From CAYWWM01 sp965198025 (GTDB taxonomy: Bacteria; Acidobacteriota; Terriglobia; 2-12-FULL-54-10), in assembly GCA_965198025.1 (NCBI GenBank), contig OZ240237.1, positions 62,001-126,000 on the forward strand: 64,000 nt of DNA. Direction: 5' to 3'. The position numbers and the translations under genes were made by a program. Every line of letters begins with the position of its first letter. Within the stretch, counting starts at the first letter, position 1. Of the stretch, positions 54,032-61,706 are shown piece after piece. The notes beneath the pieces were generated by a model. The model was not told where the DNA came from. It ran no database searches and worked only from the letters and a program-made list of their open reading frames with translations.

Positions 54032-55444
54032 TTACTGGGTGGGGTCTTCCACGGGCAGATCGGTGGTGATGATGGCGAAAATTCCCTCGGCATCGCGCGC
54101 CGGGACAGAGCGGGTGATCATCCAGATATCGCCGCCGCCCGCATCAAAGTAAGGGTCCGTCCAGACGCCTGCGTTCGCGGCTAACGGCGCCGTGAACCAA
54201 ACTTGCTCCTCGATGTTGTAGGAGGGGATAGTGAGGTCGCTGGTGGCGTAGCCGTCGGCGGTGCGATAGACGTAGGGGCTGGCGGTGACCGTGCCAGCGC
54301 GATCTAGCAGCGCAGCGGCACTGCCGAAGAACGCGGGATGGGCCTCCAAGTAGGCCCGCAAGCGCTCTGTATAGGCGGCCGCATCGGCCGGTCGCTCCGC
54401 CACCAACTCTGCCACCAAGGTATCGAGGGCGGCAACCACTGCGGTCTTCAGGACCTCGATCTCCGGAACATTGTCCAGATAATAGCCGGAGGCGACCAGA
54501 ATCGGCAGGCCGGAGACCACGATCCTCTTGACGAAAGCCACCTTGCCCTGCATCCTCCCGCTGGAGGGATTGCGCGTCGAGTAGTACAGAAAGGTTTCCC
54601 CGAACGCATCGCCGACGCTCACCACGTCCCGGCCCCCAAAGGGTCCGTCTATATGGTCGTTCAACTCCGGAGAAAGGACGCCCCACCACCACTGGCTGTA
54701 GGGATCGCCGCTGAACAGCGGGTTGCCGTTGGTATCCAGGCCGAACACGTAGATCGATTGGTTGCGCCACCGCGGATCGCTGGAGAGCGCCCGGGTGGCG
54801 AAGTACCCATTCGATTCCAGCTCCATGGCGGCGCAACGGACAAACTCCTGCAGCCCCGGGGCGGAAGGCGCTGCCTCGAGTTGCATGGCGTTGACCTCTT
54901 CGCTCCTGCAGGTGGCGGGCAGGTCGCGCTGGTAGATGCCTGCGCTGATCGAGGCCGGCGTCCCGCCCCAGTCGATGCTCTTGAGGTAGGAAACCTTCGG
55001 CTCCTCCCTTCCCGTCGTTGGGTTTGTGGTGGAGTAGTAGAGCCAGCCCGCGCTGAAGCTGTTCAGGATACGATGTAGTTCCACGACATAGTCGTTGCCG
55101 AAGACATCAACCAGCGGTCCCCACGGTGACCCTTCCCTCGAGGGGGCGGGCGGAAAGACGAAAGCGCGAGCCATCTCGGGCATTTGTGCCACTTCGCTGA
55201 CGACGACATAGATTGGGCCGCTTCTCCAACGCTGGTCCTCGTGGAAGGCCCTGCGGGCCTCCTCAAACCCCACTTCCAGGACGTGTTCGTAGGCGCATTG
55301 AACGAACGCCTGAACGTCCTCCGGTGTGCGCACGGCGCTGGCCACGATGGAGTGCTCCGCGCAAGTATCATCGGAAGCTAAGGCCGGGGTGACGAGAATA
55401 GAGGTCAGGTAAAGCAGAATTGCAAGAGAATAGGGTCGCATCAT
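54032..55444 (-). CDS. Exported multi-Cache-domain protein without output domain
   Basis: A 470-residue protein with a signal peptide (SLAILLYLTSILVTPALA). Two related Cache-type modules are visible: one around residues 45-170 (VQAFVQCAYEHVLEVGFEEA, GWLYYSTTNPTTGREEPKV) and one around 195-330 (LQEFVRCAAMELESNGYFAT, FLYYSTRNPSSGRMQGKVAF). A third PDC/Cache-like module ends the protein (TASPYVYRTADGYATSDLTI, ITTDLPVE). There is no transmembrane segment after it and no kinase, GGDEF or SpoIIE domain. It may be a free periplasmic ligand binder or the sensor half of a truncated receptor. Confidence 0.72.
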   Translation of the reverse strand: MMRPYSLAILLYLTSILVTPALASDDTCAEHSIVASAVRTPEDVQAFVQCAYEHVLEVGFEEARRAFHEDQRWRSGPIYVVVSEVAQMPEMARAFVFPPAPSREGSPWGPLVDVFGNDYVVELHRILNSFSAGWLYYSTTNPTTGREEPKVSYLKSIDWGGTPASISAGIYQRDLPATCRSEEVNAMQLEAAPSAPGLQEFVRCAAMELESNGYFATRALSSDPRWRNQSIYVFGLDTNGNPLFSGDPYSQWWWGVLSPELNDHIDGPFGGRDVVSVGDAFGETFLYYSTRNPSSGRMQGKVAFVKRIVVSGLPILVASGYYLDNVPEIEVLKTAVVAALDTLVAELVAERPADAAAYTERLRAYLEAHPAFFGSAAALLDRAGTVTASPYVYRTADGYATSDLTIPSYNIEEQVWFTAPLAANAGVWTDPYFDAGGGDIWMITRSVPARDAEGIFAIITTDLPVEDPTQ

Positions 55445-55523
55445 CGAGCTAGTCTAGCACGACACGATAGGCAGAACGCGGTACAGCCGAACACCCGCTT
55501 ACTTTCAGCATACTGCAGCTAAA

Positions 55524-56105
55524 GTGACCGGGGAGATCCTCCCCTCCTCTGAAAGGGCTGAGAGCCGATTCCGCGTTCGCAACGTCGTGGACGACTACAG
55601 CCGAGAATGCATCGGACAGATCGTTGACATCTTGATCACCGGGGAGCGCGTCAGCCGGCTACTGGATCAACTGGTTCGGCAACGTTCTCTCCCGCAGGCA
55701 ATCCGCAGCGACAACGGGCCGGAATGCACCAGCAAAGTGATGCATCTGTGGGCTCAACAGATCGGCGCGACGCTGCAGTTCATTCAACCGGGCAAGCCGA
55801 TCCGGAATGCGCTGGTCGAAAGCTTCAACGGCAAGTTACGGGACGCATGCCTGAACGAACACGGGTTTCTGGATCTCGCCGATGCCCGGCGCACCATCGA
55901 GGCGTGGCGGATCCACTACAACACCGTTCGACCGCACAGCTCACTCGGATTTCTTACCCCGGAGCAGTTTCGAACTGCGGGCGAGGCGGGCTGTGGAAAA
56001 GACGGTCGCTCCGCGACCTTGGAAAACTCTTCGAGTTTCCCACTTTCCCACAGCCTCGATGGCGGGAATAATTCGCCGAATTCCTCACTCTGGAGTCGGA
56101 CCTAA
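55524..56105 (+). pseudogene. IS3-family transposase OrfB, C-terminal fragment
   Basis: About 190 residues of the integrase core: the first acidic residue in NVVDDYSRECI, the second in IRSDNGPECTSKVM, the glutamate in NALVESFNGKLRDACLNEHG, then WRIHYNTVRPHSSLGFLTPEQF. The N-terminal half and OrfA are missing, so it is not active. The likely right end of the element follows at 56103-56121. Confidence 0.88.
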
Positions 56106-56121
56106 CTTCGGGGGAAGGTCA
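56103..56121 (+). repeat. Likely right terminal repeat of the IS3-family element (copy 1)
   Basis: TAACTTCGGGGGAAGGTCA ends in CA and directly follows OrfB, as right ends of IS3-family elements do. The same 19 bases recur at 63505-63523. The matching left end (beginning TGACCTTCCCCC) was not found upstream, in line with truncation. Confidence 0.65.
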
Positions 56122-56127
56122 CGCGAC

Positions 56128-56433
56128 GGGGTTGATTACATCCTGCGGAAGACCATTCGGCTGGCCTCCGCTCATTGCTGTAGCCTCAGGACAAAGAGGG
56201 TCTCCTGCCACGTTATCCGGCACTCCACGGCCATGCATCTGCTTCAGGTCGGCGTCGATATCGCAGTGATTGCCCTATGGCTCGGCCACGCGAACCTTGA
56301 GACGACTCACATGTACTTGGAGGCCAACCTCGTGATCAAAGAACGAGCGTTGCAAAAGGTCACTCCTTTGGGCGGTCGGTTTTCTAGATTCCGAACAGAC
56401 GACAAGCTGTTGGAGTTTTTAAACTCCCTCTGA
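56128..56433 (+). pseudogene. Tyrosine recombinase, C-terminal fragment
   Basis: About 100 residues of a XerC/phage-integrase catalytic domain. It has VDYILRK, then HVIRHSTAMHLLQVGVDIAV (HxxR), ALWLGHANLETTHMYLE with the second histidine and the nucleophile tyrosine, and ERALQKVTP. The first arginine and the N-terminal arm-binding domain are absent, cut by the IS3 end just upstream. Confidence 0.88.
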
Positions 56434-56763
56434 TTATGCCGAGCAAAAACCCATGAAACAGCCTCCCAGCATCCGTTCACCCTGCCTACTCGGCATGACC
56501 TGGCACGCGGCATAATGGAAGAGCACGCAGAGCTTCGGTCGCAACGACCTGTTGCTGCGGCCAAAGTGGCCGATCTGGCCCACTCGCGCATCTCCGAGCT
56601 TCAGCACGAAGAAGAGCCGCAGGCGGAGTCCTAGTGCAATGCGCATCAGATGGCGGCGGGGCCAGTCCCCGTCGCTATCCGATCCTTTCGACAAGGAGAA
56701 TGAACATGAGCTACATCGTGAGCGAAGTCTCCAAAGCTTTCATGGCGGCGGCCGATAAAGGAC
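56434..56763. other. Non-coding remnant stretch
   Basis: No convincing gene. A 39-codon frame at 56515-56634 (acidic, MEEHAELRSQRPV) was seen but has no supporting features. Confidence 0.35.
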
Positions 56764-56792
56764 TTGCGCGGTGAACGGTATTACCGTACATT
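56764..56792 (+). promoter_or_regulatory. Promoter and operator of higBA-2
   Basis: -35 TTGCGC (56764-56769), 17-base spacer, -10 TACATT (56787-56792), six bases before the higB ATG. The spacer contains the perfect 13-base palindrome ACGGTATTACCGT (56775-56787), a likely HigA operator placed to block the polymerase. Confidence 0.7.
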
Positions 56793-56798
56793 ATTATC

Positions 56799-57089
56799 AT
56801 GATCGTTCGCTCTGTCCGCCACCGGGGATTGCGCCGGCTGATCGAGGACGACAACCCCCGGTTCCTGCGGCGGAACCTGGTCGACCGGGTGCGTAAGATA
56901 TTGACGGTACTGATTCTGGCCGAGCACATCGACGGGTTTATTTCAGATGCATCACCCGGCTGGCGCGTCCACCGGCTCTCAGGTGACCGGCGGAATGAAT
57001 GGAACGTTTCGGTTTCCGGTAATTGGCGGATCACGTTTGAAGAAGAGGACGGTTACATTGACCGCTTGAACTTGGAGGATTACCACTGA
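56799..57089 (+). CDS. higB: HigB-type toxin (second locus)
   Basis: A 96-residue RelE-superfamily toxin. Landmarks: VRHRGLRRLIEDDNPRFLRR, GWRVHRLSGDRRNEWNVSVS, NWRITFEEEDGYIDRLNLEDYH. It is only distantly similar to the HigB at 8787. No Shine-Dalgarno; predicted leaderless. The stop overlaps the antitoxin start by one base (TGATG). Confidence 0.93.
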   Translation: MIVRSVRHRGLRRLIEDDNPRFLRRNLVDRVRKILTVLILAEHIDGFISDASPGWRVHRLSGDRRNEWNVSVSGNWRITFEEEDGYIDRLNLEDYH

Positions 57090-57394
57090 TGGCTACCAAG
57101 GACATCAAGGTGAACATGACCCCCTCCCATCCGGGCGACTTCATCCGAACGGAGATCATTGAGGAACTGGGTTTGAACGTGACGAAGGCGGCGGAGATTC
57201 TCGGTGTCCGCCGGGCGACGCTTTCGGACCTGCTGAACGGCAATGCCGCGTTGTCCCCGGAGATGGCGCTGCGCATCGAGAAGGCCTTTGACGTGAGCAT
57301 GGACATGCTGCTGCGGATGCAGGCCTGGCACGACGCCTCGCAGATGCGCGCACGGGCAAACGAAATCAGGGTCCGGCGGTACGTTCCGGCCTGA
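57089..57394 (+). CDS. higA: HigA-type antitoxin (second locus)
   Basis: A 101-residue XRE-type antitoxin: MTPSHPGDFIRTEIIEELGL, helix-turn-helix TKAAEILGVRRATLSDLLNG, then MALRIEKAFDVSMDMLLRMQ. It should bind HigB and the palindrome upstream. Coupled to the toxin gene by the TGATG overlap. Confidence 0.95.
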   Translation: MATKDIKVNMTPSHPGDFIRTEIIEELGLNVTKAAEILGVRRATLSDLLNGNAALSPEMALRIEKAFDVSMDMLLRMQAWHDASQMRARANEIRVRRYVPA

Positions 57395-57788
57395 CCGGAA
57401 ATTGCTTCCCTGTTATCGGGGACACCGTCTGTGCCACGGGTTTGCGATCTGTACACCCGGATATGTCCGCATGGCCTACCGCCGCACGGCCCTGGAGAAG
57501 GCGTCGTGGACCCGCGAATCATCCCGAACGGGCGACGCGACTACTTCGAACCGGGACCGCACACCCGAAACCTTGAAAACCAGCTCGGCGCCAGATCGTT
57601 GCGTAACCGCTCCTTTGTGCAACCCCGGCCGCTACGTTCACTAGCGGACATGCACTGATCCTCTTGAGGAGACTCCGCACTGGGCTCCTGAGCCGGGCAT
57701 AACCGAGTGTCATCCACCTGGGTCGAACATTGATCCGAGGTCACTCCCGTTCCATCGTCCGCAATAACGATTGTGCCATTGACGGTCT
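57395..57788. other. Spacer between higA and the first MITE copy
   Basis: Open frames of 60-80 codons occur, but none has a domain or ribosome-binding site. No RNA gene recognised. Confidence 0.4.
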
Positions 57789-57916
57789 TAGACCATTTTC
57801 AGCATTGCTGTATAGCCCGCAGGTAGGGCAGGCATTCTTGCCTGCCCGTAAGAGGACAGGCCAGAGGCCTGTCCCTACTTTGGCGGCTGCGCTACACCAA
57901 CCCTGAAAATGGTCTA
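57789..57916. mobile_element. 128-bp MITE-like element, copy 1
   Basis: A non-coding element with perfect 14-base terminal inverted repeats, TAGACCATTTTCAG and CTGAAAATGGTCTA. Inside are two hairpins, GGGCAGGC/GCCTGCCC and GACAGGCC/GGCCTGTC followed by CCTAC. It differs from copy 2 at one base. It lies 28 bases beyond the mazF stop. Confidence 0.88.
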
Positions 57917-57943
57917 GGAACGGTGACATCTACGCCGGAGAGC

Positions 57944-58276
57944 TTAGCCAGCACTACAGGCGACGGCGACAGCAAGAGCCCGGCACACGTCGTTCATTTT
58001 CTCCGGCCCAACCGTACCGACGAAATTCTTCAAGCGGGCCTTCTCGACCGTCTGGACGTGGTCTAGGTTCACGGCCGAATCCTTCTTCAACCCTTCCTCT
58101 ACTCCGACGACAACTTCACTTGGCGTTCTGCAAATCACGGATGTGACCGGCGCCACCATCACTGTGTGCAATAGCTCGATGACTTCGGGACGCGTTAGCA
58201 CAAGGACCGGTCGACGCTTATCCGGACGAGAAAAGGAGAATAGCCATATTTCACCGCGTCTTATTCGTTCATCCAT
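57944..58276 (-). CDS. mazF: MazF/PemK-type toxin
   Basis: A 110-residue endoribonuclease of the MazF family: RRGEIWLFSFSRPDKRRPVL, TVMVAPVTSVICRTPSEV, DSAVNLDHVQTVEKARL. These enzymes cut single-stranded mRNA at short motifs. The gene overlaps its antitoxin by 16 bases. The pair sits between two copies of the 128-bp element. Confidence 0.93.
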   Translation of the reverse strand: MDERIRRGEIWLFSFSRPDKRRPVLVLTRPEVIELLHTVMVAPVTSVICRTPSEVVVGVEEGLKKDSAVNLDHVQTVEKARLKNFVGTVGPEKMNDVCRALAVAVACSAG

Positions 58277-58494
58277 GCGGCTTCATCCTCCCACCCTTTG
58301 AATTCGTCTCCGAGGGCAGCATTGGCACCATATGCCTTCCGGTACTGACGGGCAATCTCAACCCGGCGTTGACGGGCTAAATACTCGGCTGTGGCTCGGC
58401 GAAGAACCGCAGACCGCCCAATCTGTTGTACTTCTTCGGTCTCGTCGAGTCTGGCCAACAACTCTTCATCCACCGTAATTTGTATGGTCTTCAT
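58261..58494 (-). CDS. Ribbon-helix-helix antitoxin of the mazF locus
   Basis: A 77-residue protein. The N-terminal ribbon-helix-helix MKTIQITVDEELLARLDETE, with GRSAVLRRATAEYLARQ, binds DNA. The C-terminal tail ALGDEFKGWEDEAAWMNE is the likely toxin-binding part. It starts six bases after a TATAAT box, with no Shine-Dalgarno. Confidence 0.9.
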   Translation of the reverse strand: MKTIQITVDEELLARLDETEEVQQIGRSAVLRRATAEYLARQRRVEIARQYRKAYGANAALGDEFKGWEDEAAWMNE

Positions 58495-58500
58495 AGCTAT

Positions 58501-58529
58501 ATTATATGTGGGTCTATGCGATGTGCCAA
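58501..58529 (-). promoter_or_regulatory. Promoter of the mazF locus
   Basis: On the - strand, -35 TTGGCA (58529-58524), 17-base spacer, consensus -10 TATAAT (58506-58501). The -10 ends six bases before the ATG at 58494, so transcription should begin at or next to the start codon. Confidence 0.78.
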
Positions 58530-58587
58530 ACGAAAACCGAAGGCGGTCCGGCTAAGGATGTTTTGTGTCGCCTGTATTGTGTATGTC

Positions 58588-58715
58588 TAGACCATTTTCA
58601 GCATTGCTGTATAGCCCGCAGGTAGGGCAGGCATTCCTGCCTGCCCGTAAGAGGACAGGCCAGAGGCCTGTCCCTACTTTGGCGGCTGCGCTACACCAAC
58701 CCTGAAAATGGTCTA
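58588..58715. mobile_element. 128-bp MITE-like element, copy 2
   Basis: Same orientation and length as copy 1, with 127 of 128 bases identical by eye and identical inverted repeats. Its right end (GGTCTAG) was the target of the IS5-family element, whose CTAG duplication starts at 58713. Together with copy 1 it brackets the mazF locus in a 927-base unit. Confidence 0.88.
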
Positions 58716-58728
58716 GGGCCTGTTAACA

Positions 58729-59178
58729 CTAACGTAATGCCCCGACGATGAGTGCGAAGAGGATGAAACCGAGGAAGATCACGTCGAGCTTCTCGAAGCG
58801 TGAGAAGATTCGTCGGAATCCCTTCAAACGACGAAACAAGCGTTCGATTTCGTTGCGCCGCTTGTACATCTCGCGGTCGTATTCCCATGGGTCGAGCCGC
58901 GCCGCGGATGGTGGCACGACGGGTATAAACCCCAGTGCCAAAGCCAGTTGGCGTGTCTCGTTGCCTTCATACGCGCGATCCATGAGCAGCGAGGGATGGT
59001 CGTGTTGCTGACCCAGGCGATTCAGCAGCTGACGCCCTTCTGGAGCGTCGTGGGCTTGTCCCGGGGAGAGCGAGAAGGTGACGGCCGTTCGAGCATCCGC
59101 GGCAACCATATGAATCTTGGTGGTCCAACCGCCGCGGGATCGGCCGATGGCTTGGGGACCGTTTTTTTTAGCGCCCCC
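58729..59178 (-). CDS. IS5-family transposase, second frame
   Basis: The second frame supplies the rest of the DDE domain: GRSRGGWTTKIHMVA, LMDRAYEGNETRQL (second aspartate) and KRRNEIERLFRRLKGFRRIF (glutamate). It has no start of its own near the junction. Programmed slippage at the A8 run would join it to the first frame, giving a ~250-residue transposase, as is usual for the IS427 group. Confidence 0.85.
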   Translation of the reverse strand, partial: GGAKKNGPQAIGRSRGGWTTKIHMVAADARTAVTFSLSPGQAHDAPEGRQLLNRLGQQHDHPSLLMDRAYEGNETRQLALALGFIPVVPPSAARLDPWEYDREMYKRRNEIERLFRRLKGFRRIFSRFEKLDVIFLGFILFALIVGALR

Positions 59179-59486
59179 GTCCCGTCGGGATGGACCTGGA
59201 CGATGGTGCTGTCCAGCGACACCGCTTCGAGCTTGACACGCACGATCTGTTCTCGCTGCAAGTGCTCGAAGACCCGCTCGAGCACGCCGTTCTTCGACCA
59301 GCGATTCATGCGGGTGTAGAGGGTGTGCCAGTTGCCAAACCGTGCGGGTAACCCGCGCCATTTGCAGCCATGCTCGGCGACATACAAGATGGCGTTGAGC
59401 ACCTGCTGGTTCGAAAGGCTGACGTTGCCGCGCTGCACCGGCAGGTGTGGCGCGATCCGTTCGTATTGAGCTTGCGTGAGTTCCAT
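59022..59486 (-). CDS. IS5-family transposase, first frame
   Basis: The first frame encodes the DUF4096-type N-terminal domain (LTQAQYERIAPHLPV, AILYVAEHGCKWRGLPARFG) and the first catalytic aspartate (VSLDSTIVQVH). At 59169-59162 (A8 on this strand) ribosomes can slip into the second frame. Without slippage it continues about 45 unrelated residues. Confidence 0.85.
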   Translation of the reverse strand: MELTQAQYERIAPHLPVQRGNVSLSNQQVLNAILYVAEHGCKWRGLPARFGNWHTLYTRMNRWSKNGVLERVFEHLQREQIVRVKLEAVSLDSTIVQVHPDGTGALKKTVPKPSADPAAVGPPRFIWLPRMLERPSPSRSPRDKPTTLQKGVSC

Positions 59487-59529
59487 CTGGGCATGGTAAC
59501 ATGATTATGCCCATTAGTGTTAACAAACC

Positions 59530-60468
59530 CTAGACCAATTCCTTTGAGCCCTTGTTGAACTCGGCAGTTGGGAAACGTCGGAAGTTTCTATTTGGCGGTG
59601 GGCTACCGTAGGCATGAAAAACATCCGTGAGGCCCAGAACAGAACGAGTCAGATGTTCCATCAGCAAATTGTACAGCCGGTAGAAGGCGTTCTCCGGTTC
59701 TTTCACGTTGACCTGCAATATCAGCGCGTCACTTCGATCTCTCATAAAATCAGCATTCAATGGGGTGCCGCTACTTACGGAATACCACGCCGTGCCCTGG
59801 TCCAACACGCAGAGCATCGTTACCATGTGATTGCGGGCCAGAGATTCGTTGATCACGCCGAATCTCTCGGCAATTTCTTCAAATCTCACGCCATCGTGCA
59901 GTCTCGTGGCAAGTACCGTGGTATGCAGAGGATTCAGCAACATACCAGGCTTGTCGAGACCCTCCAGGTGCTGATTCTCTGTAATGTGACCATACAGATT
60001 ATCTGGCCGATCGAGCCGCGAAAGCGTCACCATCTTTCCCATCGCCTCATCCAACTGCCTAAACCCTAGTGTCTGTTTGATTTCCACGGCCGCGTATATG
60101 CTCTCAATCGGGAAATGAAAGCGTCGGGATCGAGTGGTCGCTCCAGGTTTGATAACCGGCGACCATATAGGATCCCGAATTACCATGTCGCACTCTCCAG
60201 CGGACTTCCCGCTGCGGTCATTTACAACACCGGAGGCAATTGAATACCGTTGTGGAAGGAGGTTAGCGAATTCCTCACGCACAATATCCTCTACGCCAAG
60301 GCCAGAATCGAAATTCTCGCGGTTGAAGGCGATTTCCCCCTCCGCTCTAGCCACAATGCGCCTTTGCGAGTCTTGGCATGTCATCATCAATGCGTTGCTG
60401 AGGGTGTCCTCGTTTTTGCGCTCAGGTTGCCATTGACTGACGTCGGGCAACTTCTCGTTCCTCTTCAT
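59530..60468 (-). CDS. DUF6602 protein, nuclease-like
   Basis: A 312-residue protein of the DUF6602 type: LGVEDIVREEFANLLPQRYS, GVVNDRSGKSAGECDMVIRD, FPIESIYAAVEIKQTLG. The aspartate in GECDMVI and the ExK in VEIK have the order of PD-(D/E)xK nucleases, so a nuclease fold is likely but activity is unproven. AAGGA precedes the ATG. Its TAG stop is part of the CTAG target duplicated by the IS5-family element. Confidence 0.78.
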   Translation of the reverse strand: MKRNEKLPDVSQWQPERKNEDTLSNALMMTCQDSQRRIVARAEGEIAFNRENFDSGLGVEDIVREEFANLLPQRYSIASGVVNDRSGKSAGECDMVIRDPIWSPVIKPGATTRSRRFHFPIESIYAAVEIKQTLGFRQLDEAMGKMVTLSRLDRPDNLYGHITENQHLEGLDKPGMLLNPLHTTVLATRLHDGVRFEEIAERFGVINESLARNHMVTMLCVLDQGTAWYSVSSGTPLNADFMRDRSDALILQVNVKEPENAFYRLYNLLMEHLTRSVLGLTDVFHAYGSPPPNRNFRRFPTAEFNKGSKELV

Positions 60469-60746
60469 AGCGATTTCCTTGCCATATCTGCGCTACCGGA
60501 ATGATCGCATCGCAGGGCATTCTCGTATCCGCCAATCATGAGCAGTCCTGCCGCGCGTCGCCATCGCAACTTCGTCTCTAACGTATTGTTGTAATGATAT
60601 ATTTATCCACTCCCGGTACACTTCGAAAATCCCCCGTTTCCAATCCATAATCGAACCGCAAGCGGATTCGTTCTATAGTTCGACCTCGCATTCGCCGCCT
60701 CACTGGCGACGCCAGCACCCTGTATGATATGCGCACCCTTGTCCAC

Positions 60747-61037
60747 TGACCGGGCTGAGGGGCCCCGGATTTCTGTACCAAGGTCAGGGTGAGTCTTGCG
60801 GGTTTTTGCAGGCCCATCGGATCGCGGCGAGCCGCGATCTGATGGGCGAACTCGTACGGCGTCCTCTCCCCCAGGGCCCTGTGAGGACGACTCTCATTGT
60901 ACTCCCTTCGCCAAGCCTCCATGATCTCCCTGGCATCCCCGAGCGTAGTGAACCAATGTGGGTTCAAGTATCCGTCCCGGAACGTCCCGTTGAATGACTC
61001 GATGCGCCCATACTTCCAGGCCCTTGGGCGACCTGTA
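60747..61037 (-). pseudogene. Second IS3-family transposase fragment
   Basis: The end of an OrfB: GRIESFNGTFRDGYLNPHWF, then LGDAREIMEAWRREYNESRP and HRALGERTPYEFAHQ. It includes the catalytic glutamate but not the aspartates. Sequence differs clearly from the fragment at 55524, so it is another element. TGACCG at 60747 may be its terminal end. Confidence 0.82.
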
Positions 61038-61229
61038 AAAAAGTACTTCGTTAGTTTGTTCTGGACTTCCCCTACCTCAGAGCCGATAGAGCCGTGCGTC
61101 GAGTGAGGAGAGCGACCGAAATCTACTATGGCATAAGCAGGAGAAACTCAGGATTCCCTCCCGGCGGAGTGTTAAATCATCCCCGCCACGAACGCCTGCT
61201 TCGGCAGACGCGGAACCGCTTCGAGGTGT

Positions 61230-61706
61230 GCCTGACGGCGGCGGCAGTTCCCGGCAGAGCAGCAATCGGTCGCGCAGATAGGTTAGATACGAGTGGATTC
61301 CAAGCTCCCAGGTGTCGCGGTAGGCTTGCACCATCTCCGGCTCGCGGGTCATGTGCTGATCGTCGTTATGCTTCACGTCCCGCTTGCGGACAAAGGGCTG
61401 GAAGTTGGAGCCGAACTTGACGCCGTAGGGAGGGTCCATGTAGATCATCTGCACCTGCCCGCCCAGGCCCTCGTAGTGCAGCAGGCTGTTCATCGCCACC
61501 AGCGAATCGCCCAGGATCATGCGGTTCACCCAGCGGTCTTTGTGCTGGTAGGCTTTCAGGATGCGGTCGGTGATGGAGAGGTCGGGGTCGGCAAAGAGCA
61601 TCTGCATCTGCCGGTCGCGGGTGTGGGCCCTTGAGCGTTTCGAGGATGGCCTTGGTCGAAAGCCGCTCATGGGTGAACAGCGGCAGCGTTGGAACCTCAA
61701 AAGAGG
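61230..61706 (-). pseudogene. Type III-like Mod methyltransferase remnant
   Basis: Part of an adenine methyltransferase: RWVNRMILGDSLVAMNSLLH, catalytic DPPYGVKFGSNFQPF and DTWELGIHSYLTYLRDRLLL. The leading piece FEVPTLPLFTHERLSTKAIL is in another frame, so there is an internal frameshift near 61620. Similarity ends at 61230, and most of the protein is missing. Confidence 0.8.

Larger units (their letters stand above)
58717..59529 (-). mobile_element. Complete IS5-family insertion sequence
   Basis: 813 bases with imperfect inverted ends (GGCCTGTTAACACTAA at left, GGTTTGTTAACACTAA at right, read inward) flanked by the direct repeat CTAG (58713-58716 and 59530-59533). It contains a two-frame transposase with a run of eight A at the frame junction. 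It looks intact and recent. Confidence 0.9.

Noticed and set aside
57789..58715. The two 128-base repeats as part of a CRISPR array
   Set aside because: Only two copies, 671 bases apart, with inverted ends and a gene pair between them; no regular spacers anywhere in the window.
60578..60746. Extension of the second IS3 fragment to 60578
   Set aside because: The sequence after the transposase end no longer resembles the family and runs past a likely IS terminus at 60747.
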